From Shewanella sp. TC10 (lineage in GTDB: Bacteria > Pseudomonadota > Gammaproteobacteria > Enterobacterales > Shewanellaceae): DNA of 63,341 nt. The translations under genes and the position numbers were made by a program. Below the pieces are notes generated by a model that did not search any database, was not told the DNA's origin, and worked only from the letters and a program-made list of their open reading frames with translations. Every line of letters starts with the position of its first letter. The stretch's first letter is position 1. The DNA lies in NCBI RefSeq assembly GCF_009663145.1, contig NZ_VKHR01000026.1, positions 64 through 63,404 on the forward strand, given 5' to 3'. Below are positions 10,525 through 21,999 of the stretch, piece after piece.

Positions 10525-11830
10525 TCTGCTCCACTAATTGCTTAAAATGATGACCTCTTTCCATGAAGTTCTTGTACATATCTGTACTGGCGCAAGCTGG
10601 AGATAATAAAACGATATCCCCTGAAAAAGTGATTTCAACCGCTATAGCAACTGCTTCTTCAAGATTCTTAACTGTCAGACTGCCCGCTTTTAATGCCGCG
10701 ATTTTTGCGCCATCTTTGCCAAAGGTAATCACTTGAGTCACATTGCTAAGTGAAGCTTCAAGCTCTTTAAAGTCAGCACCTTTGCCTTCGCCACCTGCAA
10801 TTAGAATCAAATCACCTAAGTGATCGCTTAACCCATTTAAAGCCGCAACAGTTGCCCCAACATTGGTAGCTTTCGAATCATTGATATATGTAACGCCTTG
10901 CTTAAGGCCCGCCATCTCGCACCTATGCTCTAAGCCCGCAAAATTAGATGCGATATCAATCATAAAGCTCTTATCAATGCCACAAGCATCCGTTAGCGCC
11001 ATGGCGGCTAACAAATTGGCTTGGTTATGACTACCGATTAAGCTGACTTCATGTAAATTCATGATTTCACTTTCGCCATGCAATATCTTGCCGTCTGCAA
11101 TACCCCATTCATCCCCTTCAGGAACCCCTAAACCAAACGTATTTTGATTCGTTGGTTCATCAGGAAATGTAAGTTGATCATCGCGATTAAACATCACGAA
11201 ACGGCTTTGCTGATATAAACGTAACTTGGCCGCTCGATACGTATGGATATCATGGTACCTATCCATATGATCTTCACTCACGTTCAAGCAAGTGGCCGCT
11301 ATACAGTTCAGGCTGTGTGTCGTTTCTAATTGGAAACTCGATAATTCCAACACAAAATACTCAGCATCTGTCGCAAGTAAATCCAATACAGGAATGCCGA
11401 TATTGCCGCCCACCGCTACCTTTTTACCAGCAGCTTTGAGCATGTCGTAAACAAGAGTCGTAACGGTTGTTTTACCGTTTGAGCCGGTAATCGCAACCAC
11501 GCAAGGCGCTCTATCGGCAACCGCTTGAGCAAACAGCTCAACATCACCTATCACTTCGATGCCCATATCAATCGCTGCGCGAATTTCAGGCGTATCAACC
11601 GCAATACCAGGGCTTACAATAATATGTTGTGCTTGTACTAAGTAACGACATACAAACCCACCAGTAAGTAGCTCAACATCTGGGAACTCCTGAGCTAATG
11701 TGTCTCGCCCAGGTGGCGCTCGTCTGCTATCCATCACCAATGGTGTAATACCTTGGGACATCAGATAACGCACAACAGATAACCCTGTTGCACCTAACCC
11801 CAAAACAATATGTGAATAGCTTGATTGCAT
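10505..11830 (-). CDS. murD: UDP-N-acetylmuramoyl-L-alanine--D-glutamate ligase
   Basis: Second Mur ligase, adding D-Glu in the cytoplasm. 441 residues. N-terminal GLGATGLSVVRYL nucleotide fold, central [15 protein letters not shown] motif, the substrate region LSSFQLETTHSL, and the C-terminal YINDSKATNVGATVAAL motif characteristic of MurD. Six bp after mraY, and overlapping the start of ftsW. Confidence 0.98.
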   Translation of the reverse strand: MQSSYSHIVLGLGATGLSVVRYLMSQGITPLVMDSRRAPPGRDTLAQEFPDVELLTGGFVCRYLVQAQHIIVSPGIAVDTPEIRAAIDMGIEVIGDVELFAQAVADRAPCVVAITGSNGKTTVTTLVYDMLKAAGKKVAVGGNIGIPVLDLLATDAEYFVLELSSFQLETTHSLNCIAATCLNVSEDHMDRYHDIHTYRAAKLRLYQQSRFVMFNRDDQLTFPDEPTNQNTFGLGVPEGDEWGIADGKILHGESEIMNLHEVSLIGSHNQANLLAAMALTDACGIDKSFMIDIASNFAGLEHRCEMAGLKQGVTYINDSKATNVGATVAALNGLSDHLGDLILIAGGEGKGADFKELEASLSNVTQVITFGKDGAKIAALKAGSLTVKNLEEAVAIAVEITFSGDIVLLSPACASTDMYKNFMERGHHFKQLVEQIEDGEG

Positions 11831-11836
11831 TATTTA

Positions 11837-12919
11837 CTACCTTAACTTAAGGGTTGCCAGTCCTAGCATGACTAGGAATAACGAAATAATCCAAAAGCGA
11901 ACAATCACTCTTGGTTCTGGCCAACCTTTTAATTCGTAATGGTGGTGAATCGGTGCCATTCTAAAAATACGTTGACCACGCAATTTGTAAGAACCCACCT
12001 GTAAAATCACCGACACTGTTTCCATCACGAAAACACCGCCCATAATCACTAATAACACTTCTTGGCGGACTAATACCGCAATGGCACCAAGACCCGCTCC
12101 AAGTGCTAATGATCCAACATCACCCATGAATACTTGTGCTGGGTAAGTGTTAAACCATAAAAAGCCTAAACCTGCACCGACTATCGCGGTACATACAATA
12201 ACCAGCTCACCTGCATCTGGCAGATGTGGAATATGTAAGTAGCTAGCAAACTGCGCATGACCTGATAAATAGGCAATAAGAGCAAATGCTGCTGCAACCA
12301 TAACGGTTGGCATGATTGCTAAGCCATCAAGGCCATCAGTTAGGTTCACAGCGTTACTTGCACCGACAATGGTGAAGTAAGCCAGCACGATATACAGTAA
12401 GCCGAGCTGCGGCATCACATCTTTAAAAAAGGGCACAACTAACTGAGTCTCACCTGGTATTGTCGCTGAGCTATATAAGTAAAAAGCAACAGCTAAGGCT
12501 GCTATTGATTGCGATGCATATTTCCAGCGTGCAATGAGCCCTTTAGAATCCTTTTTGACGACTTTAAGGTAGTCATCAAGGAAGCCAATACCACCAAACG
12601 TGCCTAAAACAAACAACATCACGATGACGTATCGATTGGATAAATCACCCCACAATAAAACACTGACAAAAATTCCAGCGAGGATCAGTAAACCACCCAT
12701 AGTAGGGGTTCCGCGCTTACTGAAATGCGACTCAGGACCATCATTTCTGACCACTTGACCAATTTGTAGTAGTTGCAATCGCTCAATTAACTTGGGACCA
12801 AACCACAAGCTAAAGATTAGACCCGTCATAAGCCCTAAAATGGCTCTAAAAGTCACATATGAAAAAACATTAAACCCTGTGTAAAACTGGGTTAAATACT
12901 CAGCTAAATAAGCCAGCAT
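11837..12919 (-). CDS. mraY: Phospho-N-acetylmuramoyl-pentapeptide transferase MraY
   Basis: Integral membrane enzyme that makes lipid I from UDP-MurNAc-pentapeptide and undecaprenyl phosphate. 360 residues, the same length as in E. coli, about ten membrane spans. Visible signatures: KRGTPTMGG, the catalytic FLDDYLKV aspartates, [10 protein letters not shown] and the [12 protein letters not shown] histidine motif. It begins directly at the end of murF. Confidence 0.98.
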   Translation of the reverse strand: MLAYLAEYLTQFYTGFNVFSYVTFRAILGLMTGLIFSLWFGPKLIERLQLLQIGQVVRNDGPESHFSKRGTPTMGGLLILAGIFVSVLLWGDLSNRYVIVMLFVLGTFGGIGFLDDYLKVVKKDSKGLIARWKYASQSIAALAVAFYLYSSATIPGETQLVVPFFKDVMPQLGLLYIVLAYFTIVGASNAVNLTDGLDGLAIMPTVMVAAAFALIAYLSGHAQFASYLHIPHLPDAGELVIVCTAIVGAGLGFLWFNTYPAQVFMGDVGSLALGAGLGAIAVLVRQEVLLVIMGGVFVMETVSVILQVGSYKLRGQRIFRMAPIHHHYELKGWPEPRVIVRFWIISLFLVMLGLATLKLR

Positions 12920-14296
12920 CTAAACAAACTCCCCGCGCCTATTGGCATTTAATAACTCTTCGACCACAGTTTCCATCGCTGCGCTTCGAGAACCTTTTAC
13001 TAAAATAGTTACATCATCCGGTAACTGATTTATCTTTTTCATTAATGCTTGAGCGAGTAGGTTTGAGTCACTAAAGTGCTCAGAACCAAACGCTTTGCTA
13101 GTTGATTCAGTGAGTTGTCCGCAACAAAACAGGTCATCGATCCCAGCGAGTTTGGCTTGTTCGCCAACCTCAAAATGCAAAAGGGCGCTATTGTCACCTA
13201 ATTCACCCAAATCTCCCAGTACTAAACACCGAAAACCTCGAGTTTGTTTTAACCAACTTATCGCAGCATCAACAGAAGTTGGATTGGCGTTATAACTGTC
13301 ATCAACGAGTAAAATCCGCCCCATCTTGTGCGGTACCATTCTTCCTTTAACAGGTGTTAACGCACTTAGCCCCGTTACAATATCTGCAACAGGGATATTT
13401 AAAGCGATACAAATGGCGCTAGCAGCTAATGCATTACTGACTTGGTGTAAGCCTGCTAATGGAAGTTGTACTGGATATGAATGACCCGAAACCAATAAAG
13501 TAAACTGGTAACAACCAGTATCGTCAGCAACAATATCAAGCGCTTTAATATCAGCGTCGATAGTTTCAGAAATTGAAAACGTCAGTTGCTTGAAGGCCGA
13601 TGCTTTTTTCACCATGAAATCTGCAAAATCATCATCAGCATTAATAATGGCAGTACCGTCTTTACTTAGATGGTTAAAGATTTCAGACTTTGCCTCAGCA
13701 ACGCCTTCAATTGAACCAAAACCTTCAAGATGAGCACGGCCGACATTATTCACTAATGCCACCTGAGGCGTCACTAAAGATGAAGTATAATTAATTTCAC
13801 CCTGATGATTTGCACCTAACTCAAACACGCCATATTCATGGCTTTGCTCTAGTCTTAACAGCGTTAACGGCACACCGATTTCATTGTTAAAGTTACCAGC
13901 AGTAAACAGCACTTTATGATGCTGAGTTAATATTGTCGCAACGATTTCTTTAACCGTTGTTTTTCCATTAGAGCCAGTCAGTGCCACTGATTTAGGGTTC
14001 ACTTGTTGACGAACAAATGCACCAATAGCGCCCATGGCTTTTTGAGTATTTTCGACAACAAGCTGTGGAATATTTACATCAAGCTTTCGCTCGACCAGTA
14101 ACGCTTTGGCACCATTTTCAATTGCTGTTTCAGCAAAGCTATGGCCATCAAAACGTAAACCTTTTAAAGCAACAAACAAACTGCTGTCCAGCATTTTTCG
14201 GCTGTCACTGGTTACATCATTAATAGTGATGTCAGCACCAATGAGTTGCGCGTTAAGCTCAGCAGTCAATGTTGATAATTTAATATCTATCATCAA
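12920..14296 (-). CDS. murF: UDP-N-acetylmuramoyl-tripeptide--D-alanyl-D-alanine ligase
   Basis: Adds D-Ala-D-Ala to the UDP-MurNAc tripeptide. 458 residues. ATP motif [13 protein letters not shown], the [11 protein letters not shown] segment, and the C-terminal [17 protein letters not shown] motif identify MurF. Its start overlaps the murE stop by 4 bp (ATGA). Confidence 0.97.
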   Translation of the reverse strand: MMIDIKLSTLTAELNAQLIGADITINDVTSDSRKMLDSSLFVALKGLRFDGHSFAETAIENGAKALLVERKLDVNIPQLVVENTQKAMGAIGAFVRQQVNPKSVALTGSNGKTTVKEIVATILTQHHKVLFTAGNFNNEIGVPLTLLRLEQSHEYGVFELGANHQGEINYTSSLVTPQVALVNNVGRAHLEGFGSIEGVAEAKSEIFNHLSKDGTAIINADDDFADFMVKKASAFKQLTFSISETIDADIKALDIVADDTGCYQFTLLVSGHSYPVQLPLAGLHQVSNALAASAICIALNIPVADIVTGLSALTPVKGRMVPHKMGRILLVDDSYNANPTSVDAAISWLKQTRGFRCLVLGDLGELGDNSALLHFEVGEQAKLAGIDDLFCCGQLTESTSKAFGSEHFSDSNLLAQALMKKINQLPDDVTILVKGSRSAAMETVVEELLNANRRGEFV

Positions 14297-15849
14297 ACGC
14301 CTCCTGTTTTGACAAGAGGTTGTACCGCGTCTGGACTGGTTAACATCATGGCTAATGCACGCTCATCGTAATCAACTCGACAACCAGCGACTTCTTGGTA
14401 AGTTTCATGCCCTTTACCCGCTAGCAAAACAATATCGCCAGCTTTAGCCAATTGTGACACGGTTTTTATCGCATCAACTCTATCAACTTCAACTAAAGCT
14501 TGCTCTGGGTTTGTTAGCCCTGCAACCACATCGTTAATAATGTTCATAGGCTCTTCGCTACGAGCATTGTCACTGGTAATCATCACTTTATCTGCATATT
14601 GTTCAGCAGCTTGGGCCATTAATGGACGCTTACCCTTATCTCTGTCACCACCGCAGCCAAACACACACCATAAGGTGCCTTCGCAATGAATGCGCAGCGC
14701 TTTTAACGCATGCTCAATCGCATCTGGTGTGTGAGCATAATCAACAACTAGCGTTGGACCATTAGCTTGATTAAATCGCTCCATACGTCCAGCGACAGGC
14801 TTTAGTTGAGGCACTAAAGTCAGTAGCTCACTCATTAATTCTCGACCAGCGGTTTGGGCGTTTAACGAGTTTTGCAAATACAATGAACCTAAGGCTGCAA
14901 CAAGGTTAGATAAATTAAAGTCACCTAAAAGCGGCGAAGATAACTGGCCTTTCAACAATTCTGAGTCAGAGTCATTAATGTCTGCGGGGTAATACAAATC
15001 ACATGTCACGCCTGCATCATTGAAATCCATATTGTCGGTATAAAAGCGTGCTAAAGGATGCTTTTTAAGGCTGAAACCAAACATGTTGGCCGATTTAAGC
15101 TCGGTAAACCAACTCTCACCAACGGCATCATCAAGGTTCAGTAAGCCATTTTTAACACATGCAAAAGTAAATAAGCGTTTTTTAGCTGCGCCGTAAGCAT
15201 CCATATCACCATGATAATCAAGGTGGTCACGACTTAAATTGGTAAACACAGCTGTATTAAAAGGCACTGCTTCAACTCGGCCTTGTACTAATCCGTGACT
15301 AGAGACTTCAATCGCACATGCATTAACATTTTGTTGCTGAAATTCATGTAGCTGTCGAACCAGCGTAATGGCATCTGCAGTCGTATTACCACTATCAATC
15401 AAGCTTCCCCAAACACCATTACCCAGCGTGCCCATAACAGCCGCTTTTTGCTGTTTTAAAGTCACTAACTGGGCAATAAGCTGACTCACTGAGGTTTTAC
15501 CGTTTGTCCCAGTAACCCCAATAATAGCCATATTTGAATTAAGTAATGGATATAGCTGCGCGGCGACCGCCGATAATTGACGACTTAACTGAAAAAATGA
15601 GACTAGTACTGCGCCAGAATCATGATGATTCACTTGACCATGTTCATCAGGGTTATCAGTATGAATCAAGGCACCAAGGGCGCCAGCATCAATGGCCTTG
15701 TTAATAAATGTTCTGCCATCTACTTGATGGCCAGGTAACGCCACAAACAGGCAATCTTGGCTGACTTCGCGACTATCTAAGGTCATTGAAGAGACTGACT
15801 CACGGCCAGCATAATGAAACCAAGGAGCTAATAAATCACTAAGAAGCAT
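14293..15849 (-). CDS. murE: UDP-N-acetylmuramoyl-L-alanyl-D-glutamate--2,6-diaminopimelate ligase
   Basis: Adds meso-diaminopimelate to the growing stem peptide. 518 residues, slightly long for the family (E. coli 495). ATP motif [39 protein letters not shown], and the meso-DAP specificity motif DNARSEEP (DNPR-like) are visible, so it is a DAP-adding, Gram-negative type enzyme. The DNAR form in place of the usual DNPR is a small departure. The start overlaps the ftsI stop by one base (TAATG). Confidence 0.97.
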   Translation of the reverse strand: MLLSDLLAPWFHYAGRESVSSMTLDSREVSQDCLFVALPGHQVDGRTFINKAIDAGALGALIHTDNPDEHGQVNHHDSGAVLVSFFQLSRQLSAVAAQLYPLLNSNMAIIGVTGTNGKTSVSQLIAQLVTLKQQKAAVMGTLGNGVWGSLIDSGNTTADAITLVRQLHEFQQQNVNACAIEVSSHGLVQGRVEAVPFNTAVFTNLSRDHLDYHGDMDAYGAAKKRLFTFACVKNGLLNLDDAVGESWFTELKSANMFGFSLKKHPLARFYTDNMDFNDAGVTCDLYYPADINDSDSELLKGQLSSPLLGDFNLSNLVAALGSLYLQNSLNAQTAGRELMSELLTLVPQLKPVAGRMERFNQANGPTLVVDYAHTPDAIEHALKALRIHCEGTLWCVFGCGGDRDKGKRPLMAQAAEQYADKVMITSDNARSEEPMNIINDVVAGLTNPEQALVEVDRVDAIKTVSQLAKAGDIVLLAGKGHETYQEVAGCRVDYDERALAMMLTSPDAVQPLVKTGGV

Positions 15850-17585
15850 TATTCTGCCCTCCTAGCGATAGCTGCCAATTCAACTTTTTCTTTCTCATTT
15901 AATGGCTCTACATTGAGCATTTGTAATGCTCCAGACATAATTTTTGCAAAAGCAGGGCCAGCAACATCACCACCGTGGTAGCGATCGCCTTTAGGCTCGT
16001 TAACGACAATCGAAATCGCTAGGCGAGGATTGTGCACTGGCGCCACACCGGCAAAGAGCGAGACATAATCATCGCCATAACCACCCGCGATTGATTTGCG
16101 GCTAGTACCGGTTTTACCTGCAATAGGATAACCATCAATATGCGCTTGAGTTGCTGTGCCGCCACGTTCAGTCACACCTACCATCATTTCCATGACATCT
16201 TTAGCGGTCTGCTTGGAGATCACTTGCTCGCCACGGGGGGCTTGCTTTAGCTTGAGTATGGATACCGGGTAAAGTACTCCACCGCTGCCTAATGTGGCAT
16301 ACATTCTTGCCAACTGGAGTGGTGTTGCAGTGAGACCATAACCATAGGATAAAGTCGCTCGTTCAAAGTCTGACCAACGGCGGCGGTCATGAATAAGGCC
16401 CGCGCTTTCGCCTGCCAAATTAATACCAGAATAGTTACCTAGCCCCATAGACTGATAGGTACCCAGTAACTCCTGAACGGGCATAGATAAAGAAACCTTA
16501 CTGATCCCAACGTTACTGGATTTCACTAAGATTTTGTCTAAGGTCATATTGCCATAGTTGATTGTGTCGCGAACTTGTCGTCCACCCACTCGCATCCAAC
16601 CAGGAGAAGTATTAATTAAATCATTTCGCTCAACAGTGCCCGCCTCTAATGCCGCAGCGACCACGAATGGTTTTACGGTTGAACCCGGCTCAAAAGTATC
16701 GGTCAATGCGCGATTACGCATGCGATAGGATTGTAAGTTTTCACGGGAATTAGGGTTGTAAGATGGTGTATTGACCATTGCAAGGACTTCGCCTGTTTGC
16801 ACGTCTAGCACCACCACAGAACCTGACGTGGCTTGGTTAATTTCTGTTGTGCGCTTTAACTCACGATATGCAAGTTGCTGAATACGCTGATCAATACTAA
16901 GTACTAAGTCATTAGAGCTCTCACCCTCTTCAACGATATCTAGACGCTGAACCACTTTACCATCGCGGGACTTACGTACTTTCTGCTTAGAAGGCGTACC
17001 TGTTAGCCAGCTATCATAGGCATTTTCAATGCCTTCAATACCCACATCATCAATATTGGTTAAACCAACCAGCTGCGCAGCAGTTTCACCCGCAGGATAA
17101 TAACGACGAGATTCAGATTTTAAATATATGCCAGAAATTTTTAACTGCTTGATGTACTCAGCAACAGCTGGCGTCACTTGGCGTTTTAAATAAATAAATC
17201 GACGCTTTGGATCGCGCTGCACTTTATTAACGATTTTATCTACAGGCTCATGCAACACATCTGCAAGGGCTTTCCAGCGGCGCATATCTTTAAAGGCATC
17301 TTTATCGTGGGAGATTTTAGGATCGGCCCAAACCGCACGTACAGGTACACTTACAGCCAGCATCTCACCGTTTCGGTCTGTGATTAAGCCACGCTGTACT
17401 TGGTTACTACTGGTTCTTAGCGTACGCATATCACTTTCGTGGCGTAATTTGTCCGGTTCAATAATTTGAATATAAGCTGCTCGAGCAATCAAAGCGGTAA
17501 ATAAAAGCAAAACAAAACCAACCACAACGAATAATCGCCACGGAATTAGCTCTGGATTTAACTTACGCTTAGCTTGTCTGCTCAT
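15849..17585 (-). CDS. ftsI: Septal transpeptidase FtsI (PBP3)
   Basis: Class B penicillin-binding protein cross-linking septal peptidoglycan. 578 residues. One membrane segment near residues 18-38 ([17 protein letters not shown]), a PBP dimerisation domain containing [10 protein letters not shown], and the transpeptidase domain with the catalytic serine in STVK ([10 protein letters not shown]), SSN ([10 protein letters not shown]) and KTGTS. ATG start at 17585. 67 bp after ftsL. Confidence 0.98.
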   Translation of the reverse strand: MSRQAKRKLNPELIPWRLFVVVGFVLLLFTALIARAAYIQIIEPDKLRHESDMRTLRTSSNQVQRGLITDRNGEMLAVSVPVRAVWADPKISHDKDAFKDMRRWKALADVLHEPVDKIVNKVQRDPKRRFIYLKRQVTPAVAEYIKQLKISGIYLKSESRRYYPAGETAAQLVGLTNIDDVGIEGIENAYDSWLTGTPSKQKVRKSRDGKVVQRLDIVEEGESSNDLVLSIDQRIQQLAYRELKRTTEINQATSGSVVVLDVQTGEVLAMVNTPSYNPNSRENLQSYRMRNRALTDTFEPGSTVKPFVVAAALEAGTVERNDLINTSPGWMRVGGRQVRDTINYGNMTLDKILVKSSNVGISKVSLSMPVQELLGTYQSMGLGNYSGINLAGESAGLIHDRRRWSDFERATLSYGYGLTATPLQLARMYATLGSGGVLYPVSILKLKQAPRGEQVISKQTAKDVMEMMVGVTERGGTATQAHIDGYPIAGKTGTSRKSIAGGYGDDYVSLFAGVAPVHNPRLAISIVVNEPKGDRYHGGDVAGPAFAKIMSGALQMLNVEPLNEKEKVELAAIARRAE

Positions 17586-17652
17586 TTTTACTTACTCAAC
17601 AATCCTTATTTCATCGAGCCCTTTAATTGCAGCCCTGCTATTTCAACCTTAT

Positions 17653-17967
17653 TTACGGTAATCGAATAACCACTTCTTCTTTGGGTAATGGCCTCACCAT
17701 TTTCAAATCTTGGGTCGCAATCCGAGTCACTCGACTGTGTTCCGACTTAGATTGCTCTTCTAATAACAAGTTGCGCCATTCAATGTCTAATCGGTCGCGC
17801 TCTTGTAATAAATGATCCATCTGCGAAGTTAACTTACGGGTTGCATGACTGGTATAAACCACACCAACAGCATTGATGAGTACGACCATCGACATTAATA
17901 AAATCCACTTATGTCGCCAAATATCAGCGAGTACAATACGTGATAATTTTATTGATGATTGCCCCAA
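17653..17967 (-). CDS. ftsL: Cell division protein FtsL
   Basis: Small bitopic coiled-coil protein that forms the FtsQLB complex and activates FtsWI. 104 residues: cytoplasmic N-terminus, membrane segment about 20-38, then a leucine-zipper-like coil and the conserved ERDRLDIEWRNLLLEE and HSRVTRIATQDLKM motifs. The start is a TTG at 17965-17967, with a GGAG Shine-Dalgarno five bases upstream; no ATG or GTG fits better. A weak start codon is plausible for a low-abundance divisome protein. Confidence 0.93.
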   Translation of the reverse strand: MGQSSIKLSRIVLADIWRHKWILLMSMVVLINAVGVVYTSHATRKLTSQMDHLLQERDRLDIEWRNLLLEEQSKSEHSRVTRIATQDLKMVRPLPKEEVVIRLP

Positions 17968-18043
17968 GTTAACTCCATTTATCTTTCGATATTTGTCACA
18001 CTAACCCGTTAAATCACTAGCAAGTTAGAGTTATCATTTGCTT

Positions 18044-18988
18044 TTAATAATCAAGACGCTGCGCAACACGTAGTACCGAGCTACGTGCACGAGGGTTTTG
18101 CTCAATCTCAATATCAGAAGGCTTCATTGCCTTACCCATAGATTTAAGCTTTCTTGATTTATTGATTTCAGCTTCAGTGATAGGCAGGCCATGTGGCACA
18201 CTCTCACCTTGGCTATTCTTGCGAATAAAACGTTTCACCATTCTGTCTTCTAACGAATGGAAACTAATCACAGACAAGCGACCTTCTGGCGCAAGTATCG
18301 ATACCGCACCTTCTAATGCTTGTTCGATTTGCTCAAGTTCACTGTTGATGTAAATTCTAATCGCTTGGAAAACACGAGTAGCTGGATGCTTATTACGCTC
18401 TTTATTTTTAGTAATACGAGCAATTAAATCCGCTAAATCTTTGGTTCTTAGAAAAGGTTTTTCATCACGGTCAGCCGCGATACAACGAGCAATATGGCGC
18501 GAGTTCTTCTCTTCACCATAGGTTCTAAATACCCAAGCCATATCCTCAATGTCAGCTTTAGCAATCCACTGGGCAGCAGTTTGGCCTTGGCTGTTATCCA
18601 TACGCATATCTAATGGCCCGTCACGCAGGAAACTAAATCCACGTTCAGCATCATCTAATTGCGGTGACGACACGCCGAGATCCAGTAACACACCATTGAT
18701 TTTTCCTTTCAGACCTAACTCAGTCACATATTCAGCTAACTGGCCAAATCCACCATGAACAATCTGAAAGCGAGGATCGTCAGCAAACTGTTTTGCAGCT
18801 TCAATCGCTTGAGGATCGCGATCGATAGCAATCAAGCGACCATTTTCACCGAGTTGACTCAGCACATGCCTAGAATGACCACCACGTCCAAAAGTGCCAT
18901 CGATATAGATGCCATCTTCATGGATATTCAAACCGTCAACGGTTTCTTTTAGTAGTACAGATAAATGGGCAAATTCTTGGCTCATCAC
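18044..18988 (-). CDS. rsmH: 16S rRNA (cytosine1402-N4)-methyltransferase RsmH (MraW)
   Basis: SAM-dependent methyltransferase modifying C1402 in the ribosomal decoding centre. 314 residues. Visible: [30 protein letters not shown], the SAM-binding [27 protein letters not shown], and [17 protein letters not shown], all typical of MraW. 19 bp after mraZ, second gene of the dcw operon. Confidence 0.98.
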   Translation of the reverse strand: MMSQEFAHLSVLLKETVDGLNIHEDGIYIDGTFGRGGHSRHVLSQLGENGRLIAIDRDPQAIEAAKQFADDPRFQIVHGGFGQLAEYVTELGLKGKINGVLLDLGVSSPQLDDAERGFSFLRDGPLDMRMDNSQGQTAAQWIAKADIEDMAWVFRTYGEEKNSRHIARCIAADRDEKPFLRTKDLADLIARITKNKERNKHPATRVFQAIRIYINSELEQIEQALEGAVSILAPEGRLSVISFHSLEDRMVKRFIRKNSQGESVPHGLPITEAEINKSRKLKSMGKAMKPSDIEIEQNPRARSSVLRVAQRLDY

Positions 18989-19007
18989 ACTCTTCTTAAT
19001 TGGTTAT

Positions 19008-19466
19008 TTATAATGAAAAATTAGCTAATCTTTCATGGTTAGCGAGATCTTCAGCTTGGATCAACTCATGGCTTTCATCCATTTGTGTCTGCCAAGCGGC
19101 TTCATCCCACAATTCAAACTTGTTCAATAAGCCCACCAGCATGGTTTTCTTTTGTAACCCTGCATACTGTCTTAAAGCGGGAGGAACAAGCGCGCGTCCA
19201 TTACCATCTAACTCACATTCATGAGCGTGGCCTAATAATCTTCGTTTCATGGAGCGTTCAACTTTATCGGTGTCAGATAGCTGCAATAACTTTGCTTCTA
19301 TCAACTCCCATTCGTGGATCGGATAGATCAATAAACAATGCGATTGAATATCTACTGTAATAACGACGATACCTTCGTGCTCAGAACGCAAGGATTCTCG
19401 GTATCGCATTGGAATAGCGATCCGCCCTTTTGCATCCATGTTTATCGCACTAGCACCCCGAAACAC
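19008..19466 (-). CDS. mraZ: Transcriptional regulator MraZ
   Basis: AbrB-like DNA-binding protein that regulates the dcw promoter. 152 residues, the same length as E. coli MraZ, with the tandem pattern FRGASAINMDAKGRIAIPMRYRE and CELDGNGRALVPPALRQYAG, and LLNKFELWDEAAW near the end. The start is GTG at 19464-19466, with AGGAA upstream; this agrees with the family N-terminus (MFRGA...). Its own presumed binding sites lie just upstream at 19500-19524. Confidence 0.97.
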   Translation of the reverse strand: MFRGASAINMDAKGRIAIPMRYRESLRSEHEGIVVITVDIQSHCLLIYPIHEWELIEAKLLQLSDTDKVERSMKRRLLGHAHECELDGNGRALVPPALRQYAGLQKKTMLVGLLNKFELWDEAAWQTQMDESHELIQAEDLANHERLANFSL

Positions 19467-19499
19467 TGTGATAAATTCCTATTAATTGTTATTAAAATT

Positions 19500-19524
19500 C
19501 CCACAAATATCCACAATTCCCCAC
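19500..19524 (-). promoter_or_regulatory. MraZ operator: three GTGG(G/A) boxes with 10-bp spacing
   Basis: On the minus strand three direct repeats occur at 19520-19524 (GTGGG), 19510-19514 (GTGGA) and 19500-19504 (GTGGG), each 10 bp apart. E. coli MraZ is known to bind direct repeats of this kind (TGGG boxes separated by 5 bp) upstream of mraZ. The boxes fall between the predicted -10 element and the mraZ start, so binding would repress. Confidence 0.8.
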
Positions 19525-19532
19525 AACCCTTA

Positions 19533-19562
19533 AGTTTAGGGATACAACACAAGTATTGTCAA
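19533..19562 (-). promoter_or_regulatory. Predicted sigma-70 promoter of the dcw cluster
   Basis: On the minus strand there is a perfect -35 TTGACA (19557-19562) and a -10-like TAAACT (19533-19538), spacer 18. Transcription would begin near 19526, directly at the MraZ boxes. The -35 is unambiguous; the -10 matches four of six positions. Confidence 0.65.
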
Positions 19563-19603
19563 GGGATGAGAACATTAATTAAATCCAGTTCTGAAGCGGG
19601 TTA

Positions 19604-19970
19604 GCAGCAATTTATTATTAATGAGTTCGAGGTGGAGAAAAGTGGTTTATTGACGGGTAAATGAACGAAACCATAGACATAACAGGATTCATAACAGTAA
19701 TAAATGTGGGGAATTTGATCCTAAATGTGACTTTTTTCATATAAAAATAACAATAAGCATCGATCTAAGCTGAATTATTAATTGATAAATATCCATCCAA
19801 TGTGGGATAGCTCACTTTCTGAAAATAATATCTGCCAAGTATTTCAGAAATCATTCCAAAATTGAAACGGCGAAGCGATTTAAGTAACTTAAGATAAATA
19901 GATTAAATATTAATCAGCAATTGCCGATATACTAATAGCAGATAACCTACATTTTGATGAGGAGGCTAAA
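19604..19970. other. AT-rich intergenic stretch without a recognised gene
   Basis: About 365 bp between the dcw promoter and the small plus-strand gene at 19971. I see no coding frame with a ribosome-binding site. A -10-like TATACT is at 19928-19933, possibly the promoter of the small gene, but no good -35 accompanies it. Confidence 0.5.
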
Positions 19971-20207
19971 ATGAGTTTAGACAGTATTTATGCCATTACC
20001 GCCAGGCCGCCAAGACAGGTCGATGGGGTAAAAAGAAATGTTAAAAAAGTCAGTGATAGCGATTCTATCTCAGCTGACAGCCATGAAGCGCCTCAATCTC
20101 AACTGCCACCAGAAATCAAACTAGCGCAAAAAGGCACTAGCTCGACTAAAACTTCAGAACAGTCTGATGACGATTCACATATCAAACACATCGATATCGA
20201 GGTTTAA
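19971..20207 (+). CDS. Small acidic, probably disordered protein of unknown function
   Basis: 78 residues; I do not recognise a family. The start is well supported by a strong GAGGAGG Shine-Dalgarno just upstream of ATG 19971. The sequence begins MSLDSIYAITARPPRQVDG and continues rich in Ser, Asp, Gln, Pro and Lys, ending HIKHIDIEV, with no hydrophobic segment or signal peptide, so it is probably a soluble, intrinsically disordered cytoplasmic protein. It stands alone between the dcw promoter and glpK (convergent), so context gives no function. Confidence 0.6.
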   Translation: MSLDSIYAITARPPRQVDGVKRNVKKVSDSDSISADSHEAPQSQLPPEIKLAQKGTSSTKTSEQSDDDSHIKHIDIEV

Positions 20208-20223
20208 CCTTTCAGGTATCTAA

Positions 20224-20267
20224 GTTAAGTCTCAAAGATACCAAAGTCGAGTCTCAAAAATATCATA
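20224..20267. repeat. Two imperfect 22-bp tandem units downstream of the small gene
   Basis: Units 20224-20245 and 20246-20267 match at 17 of 22 positions and share AGTCTCAAA. They begin 17 bp after the stop of the small gene at 19971-20207. Confidence 0.45.
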
Positions 20268-20325
20268 GCTTCAGTAATTAACTATTCTTAGCCTAATCAT
20301 CGTAATATCAGGACTTCAGAACGGC

Positions 20326-20356
20326 TAAAATCAACCGCTCACAGATTTGAGCAGTT
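20326..20356 (-). terminator. Possible glpK terminator
   Basis: On the minus strand AACTGCTCA (20348-20356) can pair with TGAGCGGTT (20333-20341), loop of 6, followed by GATTTTA. The stem has one G-U pair and the T-tract is short, so this is a moderate candidate, 20 bp past the glpK stop. Confidence 0.4.
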
Positions 20357-20375
20357 GCTGACTAACTTGGTTCGG

Positions 20376-21860
20376 TTATTTAGAAATAGTTTGCTGCACC
20401 GCCTTCTGCCAACCTTGATATAAATCGATTCTCACAGCGTCATCCATTTGGGCACAGAATTGCTTATCTGTGATGGCGATATTCTTAAGCTCATCTGTAG
20501 ATTGCCAAAAACCAACAGCTAATCCTGCAAGGTAAGCCGCTCCCATCGCAGTGGTTTCTGTCACTTGGGGTCGAATAACATCAACATCACTGATATCAGC
20601 CTGAAACTGCATTAAGAAGTCATTGGCAACCGCGCCACCATCGACCCTTATTTGTTTAAGTTCAACACCAGAGTCTTGGCTCATCGCTTCCAGTAAGTCC
20701 TTGCTCTGATATGCAATAGCTTCTAATGCTGCGCGAATAATATGACTTCGGTTAACCCCTCGGGTTAATCCAACAATGGCCCCTCGGGCATCAGCTTCCC
20801 AATAAGGCGCGCCTAAACCAACAAAGGCTGGCACTAAATAAACACCATTGGTGTTTACCACTTTATTGGCAAAGTACTCAGTGTCTTGTGCGTCTTGAAT
20901 AAGTCCCATTTCATCACGCAGCCACTGGATCACTGCGCCGCCCATAAATACCGCACCTTCTAGAGCATAATTAACCGATAAATCACCACCTATCCCTATG
21001 GTAGTTAACAAGCCATGGGTGGAGGATACCGCTTTATGCCCCGTGTTCATCAATAAGAAACAACCAGTGCCATAGGTATTTTTGGCCATGCCAGGTTCAA
21101 AACACAGTTGACCAAATAGTGCAGACTGCTGATCGCCAGCCATTCCTGCCACTGCGATTTCACCACCTGCAATTGTCGTCGTGCCGTAAACCGCACAAGA
21201 GGGCTTAACTTCAGGAAGCATAGAGCGCGGAATATCAAAAGCCTGTAGTAGTTTTTCATCCCATTGCTGCTGATGAATATTAAACAACATAGTGCGGGAT
21301 GCATTTGTCGGTTCAGTGACATGCACTTTGCCTTGTGTGAGTTTCCACACCAGCCAAGTATCAATGGTACCAAACAGTAAATCACCCGCCATTGCTTTTT
21401 CACGAGCCCCAGCCACATTATCGAGTAGCCATTTAATTTTACTCGCTGAAAAATACGGATCTAGCACTAAACCTGTGGTCGATTTTATATAATCTTCTAA
21501 TCCGTCAGCTTTAAATTGTTGACATATAGCTTGGCTTCGACGGCACTGCCATACAATCGCATTATGAATTGGTTTACCTGTATGCTTATCCCATACAACA
21601 GTTGTCTCACGCTGATTAGTGATACCAATTGCAGCGACATCATCACAACTGATCCCCGCTCTTGCTAACACCTCGATTAACGACGAGCTTTGAGATGACC
21701 AAATCTCCATCGGATCATGCTCAACCCAGCCGGCTTGAGGATATATTTGAGTAAACTCACGCTGGGATACTGCCACCATCTTCGCTTTATGATCAAAAAC
21801 GATAGCTCTTGAACTAGTAGTGCCTTGGTCGAGCGCGATAACATATTTCTTCGAATTCAT
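20376..21860 (-). CDS. glpK: Glycerol kinase
   Basis: FGGY-family kinase phosphorylating glycerol to glycerol-3-phosphate in the cytoplasm. 494 residues from ATG 21860 ([19 protein letters not shown]). The frame stays open to 21923, but that extension is unlike any glycerol kinase, so I place the start here. Signatures: [40 protein letters not shown], and [20 protein letters not shown]. No glpF, glpD or glpR is next to it, so it stands alone. Confidence 0.96.
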   Translation of the reverse strand: MNSKKYVIALDQGTTSSRAIVFDHKAKMVAVSQREFTQIYPQAGWVEHDPMEIWSSQSSSLIEVLARAGISCDDVAAIGITNQRETTVVWDKHTGKPIHNAIVWQCRRSQAICQQFKADGLEDYIKSTTGLVLDPYFSASKIKWLLDNVAGAREKAMAGDLLFGTIDTWLVWKLTQGKVHVTEPTNASRTMLFNIHQQQWDEKLLQAFDIPRSMLPEVKPSCAVYGTTTIAGGEIAVAGMAGDQQSALFGQLCFEPGMAKNTYGTGCFLLMNTGHKAVSSTHGLLTTIGIGGDLSVNYALEGAVFMGGAVIQWLRDEMGLIQDAQDTEYFANKVVNTNGVYLVPAFVGLGAPYWEADARGAIVGLTRGVNRSHIIRAALEAIAYQSKDLLEAMSQDSGVELKQIRVDGGAVANDFLMQFQADISDVDVIRPQVTETTAMGAAYLAGLAVGFWQSTDELKNIAITDKQFCAQMDDAVRIDLYQGWQKAVQQTISK

Positions 21861-21999
21861 GTTTAGCCTATCAATGCAGGTGGTGCTGTAATAAAAATCT
21901 CTGCACCTTAATTGCCTTATCATAATAAGTTAAGACGGATACCGCTCAATCACAAGTCAGATAGCAGATGTAATGCAAGCAATTGAAATAAAATGTATA

